A stretch of DNA of 64,000 nt from Candidatus Kapaibacterium sp. (GCA_026390695.1 JAPLFL010000052.1:1-64000), one strand, 5' to 3'; positions 1 to 7,549 are shown, counted from the first letter of the stretch. Notes: a model not told the origin generated them from the letters alone. Made by a program: numbers and translations.

Positions 1-224
1 GTTGAGAAGCTAAAAAAATGGAGCTTTTAAAAATTCCGAACCCTGAATTTTTAAAAGCTAAAAAAAAACTGTCTCAGGTGAAAAAAAGCTTGGAATTCAA
101 CATAAAAGACAGCCTCAAGAAAAGGTAGTTTTCACACAGTCTCATGCGCGGGAACTGCCATTATTTAAAAAATCACAAATTAGGATGAAAATAATTCCTA
201 ATTCATTAAGGAAATGATATTATT

Positions 225-294
225 TCATCCTGAGCGTAGCGAAGGATCTCTCCAAAAGTGGCTGTAAGAGAGATCATTCGCCTCGTCAGGATGA
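225..294. repeat. REP-like imperfect inverted repeat
   Basis: The left arm TCATCCTGAGCGTAGCGAAG and the right arm ending GTCAGGATGA are largely complementary and enclose AGAGAGATC/GATCTCTCC segments. Sequences of this type are dispersed intergenic repeats in many genomes. Seen once here. Confidence 0.6.
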
Positions 295-394
295 CAATAA
301 TGGAAAATTATGGGTTTTGACACAGTTTTGAATGTTTGAATGACTGTTATTAGAACCATCCATTACATAAAGTCTAATAATAAATTACAATTTT

Positions 395-414
395 GTCAGA
401 CGAGGACGTCTGAC
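395..414. repeat. Short palindrome
   Basis: A perfect 8-bp stem, GTCAGACG and CGTCTGAC, encloses a 4-base loop. A related AACGTTCTCGTCTG sequence follows at about 432-447. No T-run follows, so it is not an obvious terminator. Confidence 0.5.
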
Positions 415-551
415 CTACTGTGCAGTAAAACAAACGTTCTCGTCTGTTTAGTTGTAAATATTTATTAATTATTATATATTTAAAACATTTTATCTTTAAT
501 TACGTATATACTGACTTAACTTGTTCTTTATAATTTTTTATCGGTGAAAAT

Positions 552-2456
552 ATGGATCAGTCAGCAGCAAATCCAAACTTAAACATGTACAACCGTAAAC
601 CCAAGAAAAAATCTTCATGGATTGTTCCAACAATTATTGTAGGCGCAGTAGTCCTTGTTATTGTTTTAATGGGAACAATGTTCATTGGCGTTGTTAATAG
701 CGTCTTTGAAAGCGATGAAGTTGAAGTAAAATCAAATACTGTGCTCGTTTTTTCTGTTCCGGGCGGTATTAAAGAATATTCGAGACAGATCAATTTACCA
801 ATAATCGGTAATCCCAATGCTGCCGGATTTCTTGAAATAATCAATGCAGTACGGGCTGCCAAATACGATAATAAAATTAAAGGAATACTGATAAAACCTG
901 CCTTGGGCCGGACGGGATTTGTAAAATCTTTGGAACTGCTCAATGAGCTTGTAGAATTTAAAAAATCCGGTAAATTTATTTATGCATTCATCGAAACAGG
1001 TGATGAGTCCGATTATCTGATAACTTTGGCTGCCGATTCTGTCTTTATGCAGCGCGAGGGTATGATGAAAATGAATGGTTTTGGATTGGCAAATACTTTT
1101 CTTAAAGGATTTTTTGATAAAATCGGAGTAGAATTCCACGTTCAACAATTTGAAGAGTTTAAATCTTTTGCAGAAACTTATTCGAAAAAGAAATTCTCAA
1201 ATGAAGCACGTATGGAAATCTCTGACATCTTGAATGCCCGCAATAAAACTTTTGTCGAAAAAGTTGCGGAGATGCGCAAAATGGATGTGAATACAGTTTA
1301 TTCCTTACTTGCACGGGGTATTTATACAGCCGATTCGCTGCAAAAGAATAAATTAATTGATGTTATTGCCTCCGAAACAGAAATGAAAGATTTTCTCAAA
1401 GAAAAAATCTATGGTAAAAATGCTGATAAAGCGAAGTCGAAAATTGATTTGCTCAATATTGGGCGTTATGCTACAAGCGGAAAATTACCTAAGGAAAAAA
1501 TTGATGATAATACCAAGCAAATTGCTATTATTTATGGTGTTGGCACTATCCAATCCGGTTCAACCGATAACTCATTTAATGCCGAAGAAGGAGTATTTTC
1601 TGATACTTACATTTCATATCTGAAGAAGGCTCGTGAAAATGACAGAGTAAAAGCTATCATTTTACGTATCGACAGCCCCGGTGGATCTGTCATTGCATCG
1701 GAAGCTATTTGGAGTGAAATTTTAAAGACCAAAGCCGTCAAACCGGTTTATGCTTCAATGAGCGACGTCGCTGCTTCAGGTGGATATTACATGGCTATGG
1801 CTTGTGATACAATAATTGCTTCACCTATGACAATTACCGGATCGATTGGAGTTATCTTAGCAATTCCGAATTTCAGTAAATTAATGAATAAACTTGATAT
1901 TACAGTTGATACTGTTTCTACTTCGCCATCAGCCCAATTCCTAAATCCGCTTATGAGCTTTAAGGAAGTGGACAAAAAGCAACTTTACGATTTATCATAT
2001 CCAGTATATCGCCGTTTTGTGGAAAAAGTGGCTGAAAGTAGAAAGAAATCTTTTGAGGAAGCACGTTCTGTAGCTAAAGGACGTGTCTGGATGGGCGATC
2101 AGGCAATGAAGCATGGTCTGATTGACGTGGAAGGTGATTTGCAAACAGCTATTGATATGGCAAAAGCAAGAATTGGTGTGCAGAAAGATCAGAAAATTCG
2201 TCTTGATATTTACCCAAAGCGTGAAGACGACATTAGCTCAATTCTGAGGTTATTCGGTATTAAAAAAGGTGGAAGCGAAGATGCAAATATGATAACAAAA
2301 TTAGCTTCGATTTATGGAATGTCATCAGTTGAGACCATGGCAATCTGGAATTCAATACCCGAAGTCTTACGCGCACAATTCAAACAAGCACTTGATATTA
2401 CAAAAATTGCTCAACGAGAATATACAATAGCTATTATGCCCGAATGCTTCAGGTAG
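552..2456 (+). CDS. sppA: Signal peptide peptidase SppA, 67K type
   Basis: Membrane-anchored serine protease that degrades leftover signal peptides. A basic N-terminus (PKKK) is followed by one membrane helix at about residues 23-50. The two tandem S49/ClpP-like halves of the long (67K) form are both present. The catalytic lysine is expected in the N-terminal half at K204 (EEFKSFAETY) and the nucleophile in the C-terminal half at S409 (VAASGGYY), after the DSPGGS motif near residue 374; this is the same spacing as the E. coli enzyme. Length of 634 residues is close to the family norm of about 618. It stands alone, is followed by a terminator at about 2543, and shows no operon partner. Function is well supported by the paired Lys/Ser motifs. 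Confidence 0.95.
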   Translation: MDQSAANPNLNMYNRKPKKKSSWIVPTIIVGAVVLVIVLMGTMFIGVVNSVFESDEVEVKSNTVLVFSVPGGIKEYSRQINLPIIGNPNAAGFLEIINAVRAAKYDNKIKGILIKPALGRTGFVKSLELLNELVEFKKSGKFIYAFIETGDESDYLITLAADSVFMQREGMMKMNGFGLANTFLKGFFDKIGVEFHVQQFEEFKSFAETYSKKKFSNEARMEISDILNARNKTFVEKVAEMRKMDVNTVYSLLARGIYTADSLQKNKLIDVIASETEMKDFLKEKIYGKNADKAKSKIDLLNIGRYATSGKLPKEKIDDNTKQIAIIYGVGTIQSGSTDNSFNAEEGVFSDTYISYLKKARENDRVKAIILRIDSPGGSVIASEAIWSEILKTKAVKPVYASMSDVAASGGYYMAMACDTIIASPMTITGSIGVILAIPNFSKLMNKLDITVDTVSTSPSAQFLNPLMSFKEVDKKQLYDLSYPVYRRFVEKVAESRKKSFEEARSVAKGRVWMGDQAMKHGLIDVEGDLQTAIDMAKARIGVQKDQKIRLDIYPKREDDISSILRLFGIKKGGSEDANMITKLASIYGMSSVETMAIWNSIPEVLRAQFKQALDITKIAQREYTIAIMPECFR

Positions 2457-2542
2457 ATGTGAGTAGGCGGGTCATTTAAGTTCTTGAAATGAAGAATTTA
2501 AGTACCATACAGTCAGATGTAGCATTGACACTCTAAGAAAAT

Positions 2543-2582
2543 ATCCCCTACCTCTCTTTTGTGGGTGAGGGGATTTTTTTTA
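2543..2582 (+). terminator. Rho-independent terminator after sppA
   Basis: The arms ATCCCCTACC and GGTGAGGGGAT pair with one bulge, and eight or more T follow directly. Placed about 90 bp after the sppA stop. Confidence 0.8.
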
Positions 2583-2747
2583 TATGTCGTTGACTTTTTT
2601 TTGTTAAGGAAGTTAATTTCTACTACTATCTGACGGTCAATGGCAACCACAGCGTTCTTTGAAATAAATCATTGAATTTTTACTCTTTATAAAATAATCA
2701 AAAAATAGAATCGTCAATATTATTTTTAAATATATTCAGAAATTTTT

Positions 2748-3287
2748 ATGCAAGAGTATGTACCAACAGCAGAACCACTCAATTTCGAGAAAGTCTGGGC
2801 GATGTTTCAGGAGACTGACAAGAAGCAGCAAGTTACTGACAAACAAATAAGTGAACTTGGCAAGCAAATCGGTGGATTAAATAATAAATTTAGTTCATAT
2901 AACGAAGGCTTGTTTTTACCTTCATTAGAGAAAATTCTGGAAAATTCATTTGATTGCACAAACCTTGCGAGACGTTATAAATTTAAAGATAACGGAAATT
3001 CCTTTGAAGTTGATTTGCTCGGAGTGTCTGATACAGCTTGTTATTTAGTTGAAATAAAAAGTTCTTTGCACGAAGAAGCGATTATACAATTAGATAAAAC
3101 AATTGCTAAGTTCAAAGAATTTGATAAACATTATCGCAATGAGAAACTTTATGGTCTCATCTGTGCAACAGATTATAACGATGAAACTATGAAGAAAGTT
3201 CTCAATAGCGGTTACTATTTCATATCAGCAGGTTATGACATTGCCAAACTAATCACATCAGATGATTTCATTCCGAAAGTTGTTTAA
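2748..3287 (+). CDS. PD-(D/E)XK nuclease-like protein with coiled-coil N-terminus
   Basis: Small protein of 179 residues. Residues about 15-50 are charged and Gln/Lys-rich (DKKQQVTDKQISELGKQ), likely a coiled coil. Residues about 80-105 read FEVDLLGVSD then YLVEIKSS, the D...(E)xK arrangement of PD-(D/E)XK nuclease folds. Similar coiled-coil plus restriction-like proteins are abundant, poorly characterised families in Bacteroidota and cyanobacteria, often multi-copy. It is the first gene of an island of small same-strand genes and is followed 16 bp later by the island's recurring repeat. DNA cleavage is inferred only from the fold motif; a target is unknown. Confidence 0.75.
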   Translation: MQEYVPTAEPLNFEKVWAMFQETDKKQQVTDKQISELGKQIGGLNNKFSSYNEGLFLPSLEKILENSFDCTNLARRYKFKDNGNSFEVDLLGVSDTACYLVEIKSSLHEEAIIQLDKTIAKFKEFDKHYRNEKLYGLICATDYNDETMKKVLNSGYYFISAGYDIAKLITSDDFIPKVV

Positions 3288-3302
3288 TATAAATTTCCGC
3301 GA

Positions 3303-3390
3303 AAATGCAAAATGCAGAATGCAAAACCAAAATCAGTCTGCAATGAAGAAGCATTTTACATTAATGAAGGCTGAGGAGTGGGCAAGTGAG
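3303..3390 (+). repeat. Island repeat, copy A
   Basis: About 88 bp that recurs at 3953-4030 and 4566-4660. Shared blocks are ATGCAGAATG, AAAACCAAAATCA, GAAGAAGCATTT or GAAGAATTT, and ATGA(A/T)G(G/A)CTG followed by a GTGGG-like end. ATGCAGAATG and CAGTCTGCA can pair as a short imperfect hairpin. It follows the stop of the nuclease-like gene. Confidence 0.8.
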
Positions 3391-3452
3391 GAAGAAATTG
3401 AAATATCAAATAATCAACTTATATAATCGTTTATAAATATTTTGGAATTTAT

Positions 3453-3650
3453 ATGAACTTTAAAATTGAGTATGAGCAGGAAACAGATGGCAGATGGATT
3501 GCTGAAATTGTATCTGAACCTGGTGTCATGGCTTATGGGAATTCTCCCGATGAAGCTACTGCAAAAGTAAAGGCTCTATTATTCAAAACCATTGCCGATA
3601 GATTAGAAAATGATGAAATTGCATCAGATTTACAAATTGTGAGTTTTTAA
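3453..3650 (+). CDS. HicB-like antitoxin
   Basis: Protein of 65 residues with the HicB/DUF1902 fold pattern: a first strand MNFKIEYEQE, DGRWIAEIVSEPG, and the SPDEATAKVKALLFK helix. HicB proteins bind and neutralise HicA mRNA-cleaving toxins and usually autorepress their operon. No separate DNA-binding domain is present at this length. The stop is 2 bp before the HicA-like gene, the usual pairing. A TTGGAA sequence lies 7 bases before the ATG. Assignment is from pattern and neighbour. Confidence 0.75.
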   Translation: MNFKIEYEQETDGRWIAEIVSEPGVMAYGNSPDEATAKVKALLFKTIADRLENDEIASDLQIVSF

Positions 3651-3652
3651 TT

Positions 3653-3865
3653 ATGGGGATATGGTCATCAACTAAATCAAGAAGAGTTCTTGATGCACTT
3701 TTTAGAATCGGTTTGAAGCTGAAACGAGAGAAAGGTTCAAATAAAATCTTAACAAAAGAAGGTTTTGAGGATTTTGTCTTTGCATTTCATGACAAAGAAG
3801 AAATCGGGCCAAAAATGCTTGCAAGAATTTCAAAGCATACCAATTTAAAGCCTGACAATTTATAA
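3653..3865 (+). CDS. HicA-like toxin lacking the catalytic histidine
   Basis: Protein of 70 residues with the double-stranded RNA-binding-like HicA fold: an N-terminal helix SRRVLDALFRIG, then LKLKREKGSNKIL, and a C-terminal helix GPKMLARISKHTNL. In active HicA proteins the turn is G-S-H; the histidine is the RNase residue. Here the turn is GSN with N30, while the second HicA in this window has H30 at the same position. The protein may be catalytically dead, use another residue, or belong to a divergent subgroup. It lies 2 bp after the HicB-like gene, so the pair is probably co-translated. Confidence 0.7.
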   Translation: MGIWSSTKSRRVLDALFRIGLKLKREKGSNKILTKEGFEDFVFAFHDKEEIGPKMLARISKHTNLKPDNL

Positions 3866-3906
3866 ATCAATGCAGAATGAAAAATCCAGAATGCAGAATG
3901 AAAGAA

Positions 3907-3950
3907 ATTCTTCTCCCCCTTTGAAAAAGGGGGGCAGGGGGGATTTCCAG
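3907..3950. repeat. Palindromic element of the CTCCCCCTTTGAAAAAGGGGG family
   Basis: The sequence CTCCCCCTTTGAAAAAGGGG folds on itself, and it is followed by GCAGGGGGGATTT. A related element sits at 59520-59596. Copies of ATGCAGAATG border it on both sides, so it looks inserted into the start of the island repeat. Confidence 0.65.
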
Positions 3951-3952
3951 AG

Positions 3953-4030
3953 AATGCAGAATGGAAAACCAAAATCATTCTGAATTGAAGAAGAATTTAA
4001 CATTAATGAAGGCTGCGGGGTTGGGGAGAC
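3953..4030 (+). repeat. Island repeat, copy B
   Basis: Second copy of the repeat described at 3303-3390. Its CAGAATG and CATTCTG arms are perfectly complementary around a 12-base loop. It lies between the first and second HicBA pairs. Confidence 0.8.
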
Positions 4031-4120
4031 TAATGAAATAAAAATATTGCAATCTAACTAAAATATTATTTTAAATTTGACGTCTAACTTATTTTCTTAG
4101 AATATTTAATGGAGATTAAA

Positions 4121-4339
4121 ATGAATTTTGATGTACTTGTTGTTTTCGATGAAGAATATCAAGGTTATGTCGTAGATGTTCCTCAGCTTAATGGCTGTAT
4201 GAGCCAAGGAAAAACTATTGAAGAAGCTTTAACAAATATTAAAGATGCAATTCAAGGTTGGCTTTTAGTAGAAAATTCCAAAGGTAATCCTTATATTTCA
4301 ACTTATAAACAGATGTTTCTTACTCAGGTCGCTATTTGA
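4121..4339 (+). CDS. hicB: HicB family antitoxin
   Basis: Protein of 72 residues: MNFDVLVVFDEEYQGYVVDV, then PQLNGCMSQGKTIEEALTNI, the classical HicB partial RNase H-like fold with the P-x-L-x-G-C segment. It neutralises the HicA toxin encoded next. I chose the ATG at 4121 rather than the in-frame ATG at 4109, because GGAG at 4111-4114 sits 6 bases before 4121 and makes a good ribosome site. The stop TGA overlaps the next ATG by one base (TGATG), a sign of translational coupling. Confidence 0.85.
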   Translation: MNFDVLVVFDEEYQGYVVDVPQLNGCMSQGKTIEEALTNIKDAIQGWLLVENSKGNPYISTYKQMFLTQVAI

Positions 4340-4557
4340 TGGGTAATTTTTCAAATTTATCAGGGGAACGTGCAGTTAAAATATTTTTGAAGTTTGGCTA
4401 TCGGATTGCACATCAGACAGGCAGCCATATAATTTTAAATCATAAAAGTCTGCCTACTCTTTCAGTTCCTAATCATAAAGAGCTTGCACCATTTTTGTTA
4501 AGAAGTTTAATTAAGAAGAGTGGAATTGATATTGATGAGTTCTTATCACATAAATAG
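4339..4557 (+). CDS. hicA: HicA family mRNA interferase toxin
   Basis: Protein of 72 residues with the canonical HicA pattern: SGERAVKIFLKFGYRIAHQT, then GSH (H30, the RNase histidine), and SVPNHKELAPFLLRSLIKKS. HicA cleaves mRNA, and free toxin arrests growth until HicB binds it. The start is the ATG at 4339, overlapping the hicB stop; a TTG three bases upstream is a poorer choice. Compare the paralogue at 3653, which has Asn at the His position. Confidence 0.88.
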   Translation: MGNFSNLSGERAVKIFLKFGYRIAHQTGSHIILNHKSLPTLSVPNHKELAPFLLRSLIKKSGIDIDEFLSHK

Positions 4558-4565
4558 GATTCTTC

Positions 4566-4660
4566 AATGCAAAATGAAAAATGCAGAATGGAAAACCAAA
4601 ATCAGTTTACATGGAAGAAGCATTTAACGTTTATGATGACTGCGGAGTGGGATTGTGAGT
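4566..4660 (+). repeat. Island repeat, copy C
   Basis: Third copy of the island repeat, 9 bp after the hicA stop and before the DUF4160 gene. It keeps ATGCAGAATGGAAAACCAAA and GAAGAAGCATTTAAC and ends GCGGAGTGGGATTGTGAG. Confidence 0.8.
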
Positions 4661-4697
4661 ATAATCAGAAAATTAATTAATAATATAAAGGTTTTAC

Positions 4698-4955
4698 ATG
4701 CCTGAAATAAGTAGATTTCTTGGAATAATAATTTATATGGTTTATAACGACCATGAACCTGCACATTTTCACGCTCGTTATGGCGAGTATAAAATTACAG
4801 TTGAGATTGAAACTGGCATAATTCAAGGCAAATTTCCTCGCAGAGCACTAAATGCCGTTCTTGAATGGTATGAAATATATAAATCTCAATTGTCAGATGA
4901 TTGGGAATTAGCTAAACAACATGCTGAATTAAATAAAATACCACCATTGGAGTAA
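4698..4955 (+). CDS. DUF4160 protein
   Basis: Protein of 85 residues. Its first half reads MPEISRFLGIIIYMVYNDHE then PAHFHARYGEYKI; the NDHxPxHFHxxYG segment is the signature of DUF4160. The family has no established biochemical role. It is very often encoded directly before a DUF2442 gene, as here with a 6-bp gap, and the pair has been regarded as a possible toxin-antitoxin module. The conserved histidines could bind metal or form an active site; that is inference. AAAGGT lies shortly before the ATG. Confidence 0.82.
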   Translation: MPEISRFLGIIIYMVYNDHEPAHFHARYGEYKITVEIETGIIQGKFPRRALNAVLEWYEIYKSQLSDDWELAKQHAELNKIPPLE

Positions 4956-4961
4956 ATAATC

Positions 4962-5201
4962 ATGCTTGAAATTATTAATGCTGAATATAGAGATGGTTTT
5001 AATTTATGGCTCGAATTTAATGACGGAACCAAAGGAATTGCCGAGCTTAGTGATTGTCTTTGGGGACAGGTTTTTGAGCCATTGAAAGATAAAAAGTTAT
5101 TTATGAAGTTCAAAATCTCTGCAATCTCAAACACTGTTGAATGGGAAACAGGTGCTGATTTAGCTCCTGAGTTCTTGTATAATAAAGTCAAACATCGTTA
5201 A
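4962..5201 (+). CDS. DUF2442 protein
   Basis: Protein of 79 residues: NAEYRDGFNLWLEFNDGTKG, then LWGQVFEPLKDKKLF and NTVEWETGADLAPEFLY. The D-G-x...W-x-x-G-x-D-(L/I)-x-P-E-x-L pattern is DUF2442, which resembles the N-terminal part of some transcription regulators. It lies 6 bp after the DUF4160 gene and is probably co-translated with it. A partner or antitoxin role is inferred only from this recurring pairing. Confidence 0.82.
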   Translation: MLEIINAEYRDGFNLWLEFNDGTKGIAELSDCLWGQVFEPLKDKKLFMKFKISAISNTVEWETGADLAPEFLYNKVKHR

Positions 5202-5228
5202 TGTAAAATGATTCAATAATGTAAAATT

Positions 5229-5325
5229 AAAAATGCAGAATGAAATGGTGGAAAAGCGCGGCAGCGGGGCTTTAATGCAGAATTTAAAATAAAAAATGCA
5301 GAATGAAATGGTGGAAAAGCGCGGC
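5229..5325. repeat. Direct repeat of a 34-bp segment
   Basis: AAAAATGCAGAATGAAATGG followed by TGGAAAAGCGCGGC occurs at 5229-5262 and again at 5292-5325. The first half shares ATGCAGAATG with the island repeat upstream. Confidence 0.8.
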
Positions 5326-5441
5326 GGAGCCCCCAAAAAAGAAGATTATATTATAAATATATTATACATCGCTCTTTGAAATAAAACATATTTCCAAATT
5401 TCACGTAGTGAATAAATATTTGTAGATTAAAATAAGAAAAG

Positions 5442-5524
5442 AACCTCACCCCGTCCCTCTCCTAAGGAGAGGGAGTTGGAACAGGGTTTATTCCCTCTCC
5501 TTCGGAGAGGGTTAGGGTGAGGTT
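5442..5524. repeat. Palindromic element, CCTCACCCC/GGAGAGGG family
   Basis: The element starts AACCTCACCCCGTCCCTCTC and ends GGAGAGGGTTAGGGTGAGG with TT; the ends are complementary and two internal CTCTCC-GGAGAG hairpins are present. The same family occurs inside coding sequence at 52108, 54608 and 56703. Confidence 0.8.
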
Positions 5525-5671
5525 CTTCTGGGTTAGGATGAGGTTTTAAGACATTTTTTGTTCTTTGAAAATAGATATTCATTCCAATATCACGTAGTGA
5601 ATACATATTAGTAGCAATGGAAGCCGGATTAAGGGTGGAAAGTTGAAATATTATCTCATTCTCCCTTGGAA

Positions 5672-5775
5672 ACACACTCCCTTACCCCCTCTTTTTAGAG
5701 GGGGAATTGGAAGAAGAGGGAACAAAACTCCAACTTCTTGTCCCCCCTCTAAAAAGAGGGGGTTAGGGGGTGTGT
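5672..5775. repeat. Long imperfect inverted repeat
   Basis: The left arm ACACACTCCCTTACCCCCTC with TTTTTAGAGGGGG matches the right arm CCCCCCTCTAAAAAGAGGGG with GTTAGGGGGTGTGT. Each arm also contains a smaller hairpin. It ends are TG...CA-like only by chance of the palindrome; no gene lies inside. Confidence 0.8.
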
Positions 5776-6101
5776 AGAGATGAAGCACAGAATCTTTTTA
5801 ATTGCACGAGTTCATTTCCAAATCACTTTTTCGCTCTTTGAAATAAAACATTTTTCCAAATTTCACGTAGTGAATACATATTTGTAGCAATGAAGAATCT
5901 CCCGGCGCCTTTCTTATCCAATAGGGATTAAATATTTCAGCAACCAGAAGAAATATTTAATCGCTACGCGATAAAAAGGTCACAGTGGAATCAATTGTTA
6001 CCATTATGAAATCACTACGTGATAAAGGAAAATGAGATGAATGGTTCTTCAACCTCGGAGAGGTGAAATATTTATAGCAACGGAATCCATCCAAGCACTA
6101 A

Positions 6102-6165
6102 AACCACGTAGTGGTGACATATTTCTTCGCATCAAACCTTGGAAATATGTCACCACTACGTGGTT
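6102..6165. repeat. Perfect 24-bp inverted repeat
   Basis: The arm starting AACCACGTAGTGGTGACATA at 6102-6125 is exactly complementary to 6142-6165, with a 16-base loop. A third partial copy (ACACCACTACGTGGTTTTAA) lies at about 6201-6222. Confidence 0.85.
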
Positions 6166-6334
6166 CAAGAATCACAAGGGAAAGCTTTTCTATAAATATT
6201 ACACCACTACGTGGTTTTAAACCAAGAAAATATTTATCAAAATAAAACAAATCCTCTTTTATCAATACTTTTTTATTTTTTATGGTTGAGAAAATTAGAA
6301 AAAGGGGAAATAAAGCTCAGAAAGATAAAATAAA

Positions 6335-6470
6335 GAGATAACGGATGCAGGAAAAGAGATAACGGAACGCAGAAAAGTGATAACGGAACACGGAAAATTA
6401 ATAACGGAACATGGAAAAGAGATAACGGAAGTAGGGAAAATGATAACGGACGCAGGAAAAATGATAACCA
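6335..6470. repeat. Minisatellite, 21-bp period
   Basis: Six to seven tandem units built on GAGATAACGGAACGCAGAAA plus one A. Units differ by a few substitutions and one is 22 bp. GATAACGG is the most constant part. Two other arrays in this window have the same 21-bp period with unrelated sequence. Confidence 0.85.
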
Positions 6471-6568
6471 AAACGTTTTTTGATATAAAATATGCTTTTA
6501 TTAATGTAAAATGAATTCTTTCTATATATTTAATTTACTTTTTTAAGGATTTTTTAAGGATTTTTACG

Positions 6569-6742
6569 ATGGGTGACAAAGGATTTAACAGGACTTATTC
6601 TATGTCCGACGCTAATTTGTGCATGTTTGTTTCTAATTTGATTTCGTTTTTGACTCGCAATCATACCGAATTTGCTCTTTATGGCGTGGATGCGGGCGAT
6701 GTTACCGCGCTCGAAACGCTTGGCAATGCTTCAAAAATATAG
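6569..6742 (+). pseudogene. Probable N-terminal fragment of a larger protein
   Basis: Open frame of 57 codons: MGDKGFNRTYSMSDANLCMF, then VSNLISFLTRNHTEFALYGV and a tail ending LGNASKI. AAGGA lies 8 bases before the ATG, a good ribosome site. The composition is that of a real protein, but the frame stops abruptly after VTALETLGNAS, just as a helical region begins, and the ATGTAGAATG sequence of the local repeats follows the stop. I read it as the surviving start of a longer gene cut off by repeat activity; it could also be a short functional protein. The parent family is not one I can name. Confidence 0.5.
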
Positions 6743-6832
6743 AATGTAGAATGAAAGAAGGAAGAATCTTAACCGAATAACTTTATATTTTTATTATTTC
6801 TTATAAAAAATGTGACATAAATAGATACAAAT

Positions 6833-7549
6833 ATGAATTCTGAAATATTATACAATGAAATTCTGACTTATTGTCAGGCAAATGCGAGCGCGGAGCTTGC
6901 GGCTAAGTATCAGCGCTATTTTAAACAACCTTATAATGGTTATGGGCTTACTAATCCAATGATAACTGAAAAGGTGAAGGAGCTTATGAAGAATAAAGAG
7001 ATAACTCTTGATATTGCGATGCAGACTTTGAGCAAATATCTATGCAAAGGGAAGTATGAAGAAGTCGCTTTTGGGCTTCTGCTTGTTAATGGTCGTTCCA
7101 AAGATTTTACGAGAGAGACTTTTAATCAGATTGAGGGATTATTTAGCAAGTGTATTGATAATTGGGCGCATGCGGATACTTTGGGAATGTTGATTTTGCC
7201 TAAATTTATTGCTAAGAATATTGTTGAATTAGCCGATTTTATTCCATGGCTTGAGTCTCCTTATAAATTCCAACGTCGATGCGTACCGGTGACATTTATT
7301 AAGCCCATGAAAACAATAAAGGAATGTTCTGTTTATATGAAGATCATTGAAACATTGATGGAAGATAAGGAGCGGGAGGTTCATCAGGGAGTTGGCTGGT
7401 TTTTGCGAGAGGCATGGAAGATTCAACCGATTGACACTGAAGCATTTTTGTTGAAATGGAAAGAAATTGCACCTCGCCTTATATTTCAATATGCCTGCGA
7501 AAAGATGGAGAAAGAGGAAAGATTGAGGTTTAGGAGAACAAAAAAATAA
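6833..7549 (+). CDS. DNA alkylation repair protein, AlkD-like
   Basis: Protein of 238 residues made of short helical hairpins (HEAT/ARM-like), as in the AlkC/AlkD DNA glycosylases that remove bulky or cationic 3- and 7-alkylpurines. Landmarks are KCIDNWAHADTLG near residue 110 (the W/D catalytic region of AlkD), YKFQRRCVPVTF near 150 with the conserved Arg, and HQGVGWFLREAWK near 190 with the conserved Trp. Length fits the family. It stands alone; no Ada/AlkB regulon partner is near. Confidence 0.85.
   Translation: MNSEILYNEILTYCQANASAELAAKYQRYFKQPYNGYGLTNPMITEKVKELMKNKEITLDIAMQTLSKYLCKGKYEEVAFGLLLVNGRSKDFTRETFNQIEGLFSKCIDNWAHADTLGMLILPKFIAKNIVELADFIPWLESPYKFQRRCVPVTFIKPMKTIKECSVYMKIIETLMEDKEREVHQGVGWFLREAWKIQPIDTEAFLLKWKEIAPRLIFQYACEKMEKEERLRFRRTKK

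Larger units (their letters stand above)
1..551. other. Intergenic region with two palindromic repeats
   Basis: No convincing gene is seen before sppA. A REP-like inverted pair lies at 225-294 (arms starting TCATCCTGAGCG and ending CGTCAGGATGA) and an 8-bp stem hairpin GTCAGACG/CGTCTGAC at 395-414. A 36-codon open frame at 18-128 is lysine-rich and resembles nothing I recognise. Confidence 0.6.
5368..5895 (+). repeat. Dispersed repeat containing CACGTAGTGAAT, three copies
   Basis: CTCTTTGAAATAAAACAT, then TTCCAAATTTCACGTAGTGA and ATAxATATTTGTAG appear near 5370-5425 and 5832-5893, with a slightly diverged copy (TTCTTTGAAAATAGATATTC) near 5569-5618. CACGTAGTG is itself a near palindrome, linking this family to the inverted repeat at 6102-6165. 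Confidence 0.75.
5202..6568. other. Gene-poor, repeat-rich region
   Basis: No credible gene over 1.3 kb. It holds a duplicated 34-bp segment (5229-5262 and 5292-5325), several strong palindromes (5442-5524, 5672-5775, 6102-6165), at least three copies of a CTCTTTGAAATAAAACAT...CACGTAGTGAAT sequence and a 21-bp tandem repeat (6335-6470). Confidence 0.7.

Noticed and set aside
18-128. 36-codon lysine-rich frame at the window start
   Set aside because: Too short, low complexity and no family resemblance; the true gene end may lie outside the window.
3787-3978. Minus-strand frame over the hicA-like gene and palindrome
   Set aside because: It reads through a palindromic element (NPPCPPFSKGE) and is the shadow of the plus-strand gene.
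3303-4660. Integron attC sites in the island repeat
   Set aside because: ATTTAAC resembles the RYYYAAC core in two copies, but no matching GTTRRRY core or paired arms were found and no integrase lies in the window. The cassette idea is kept only as a hypothesis.
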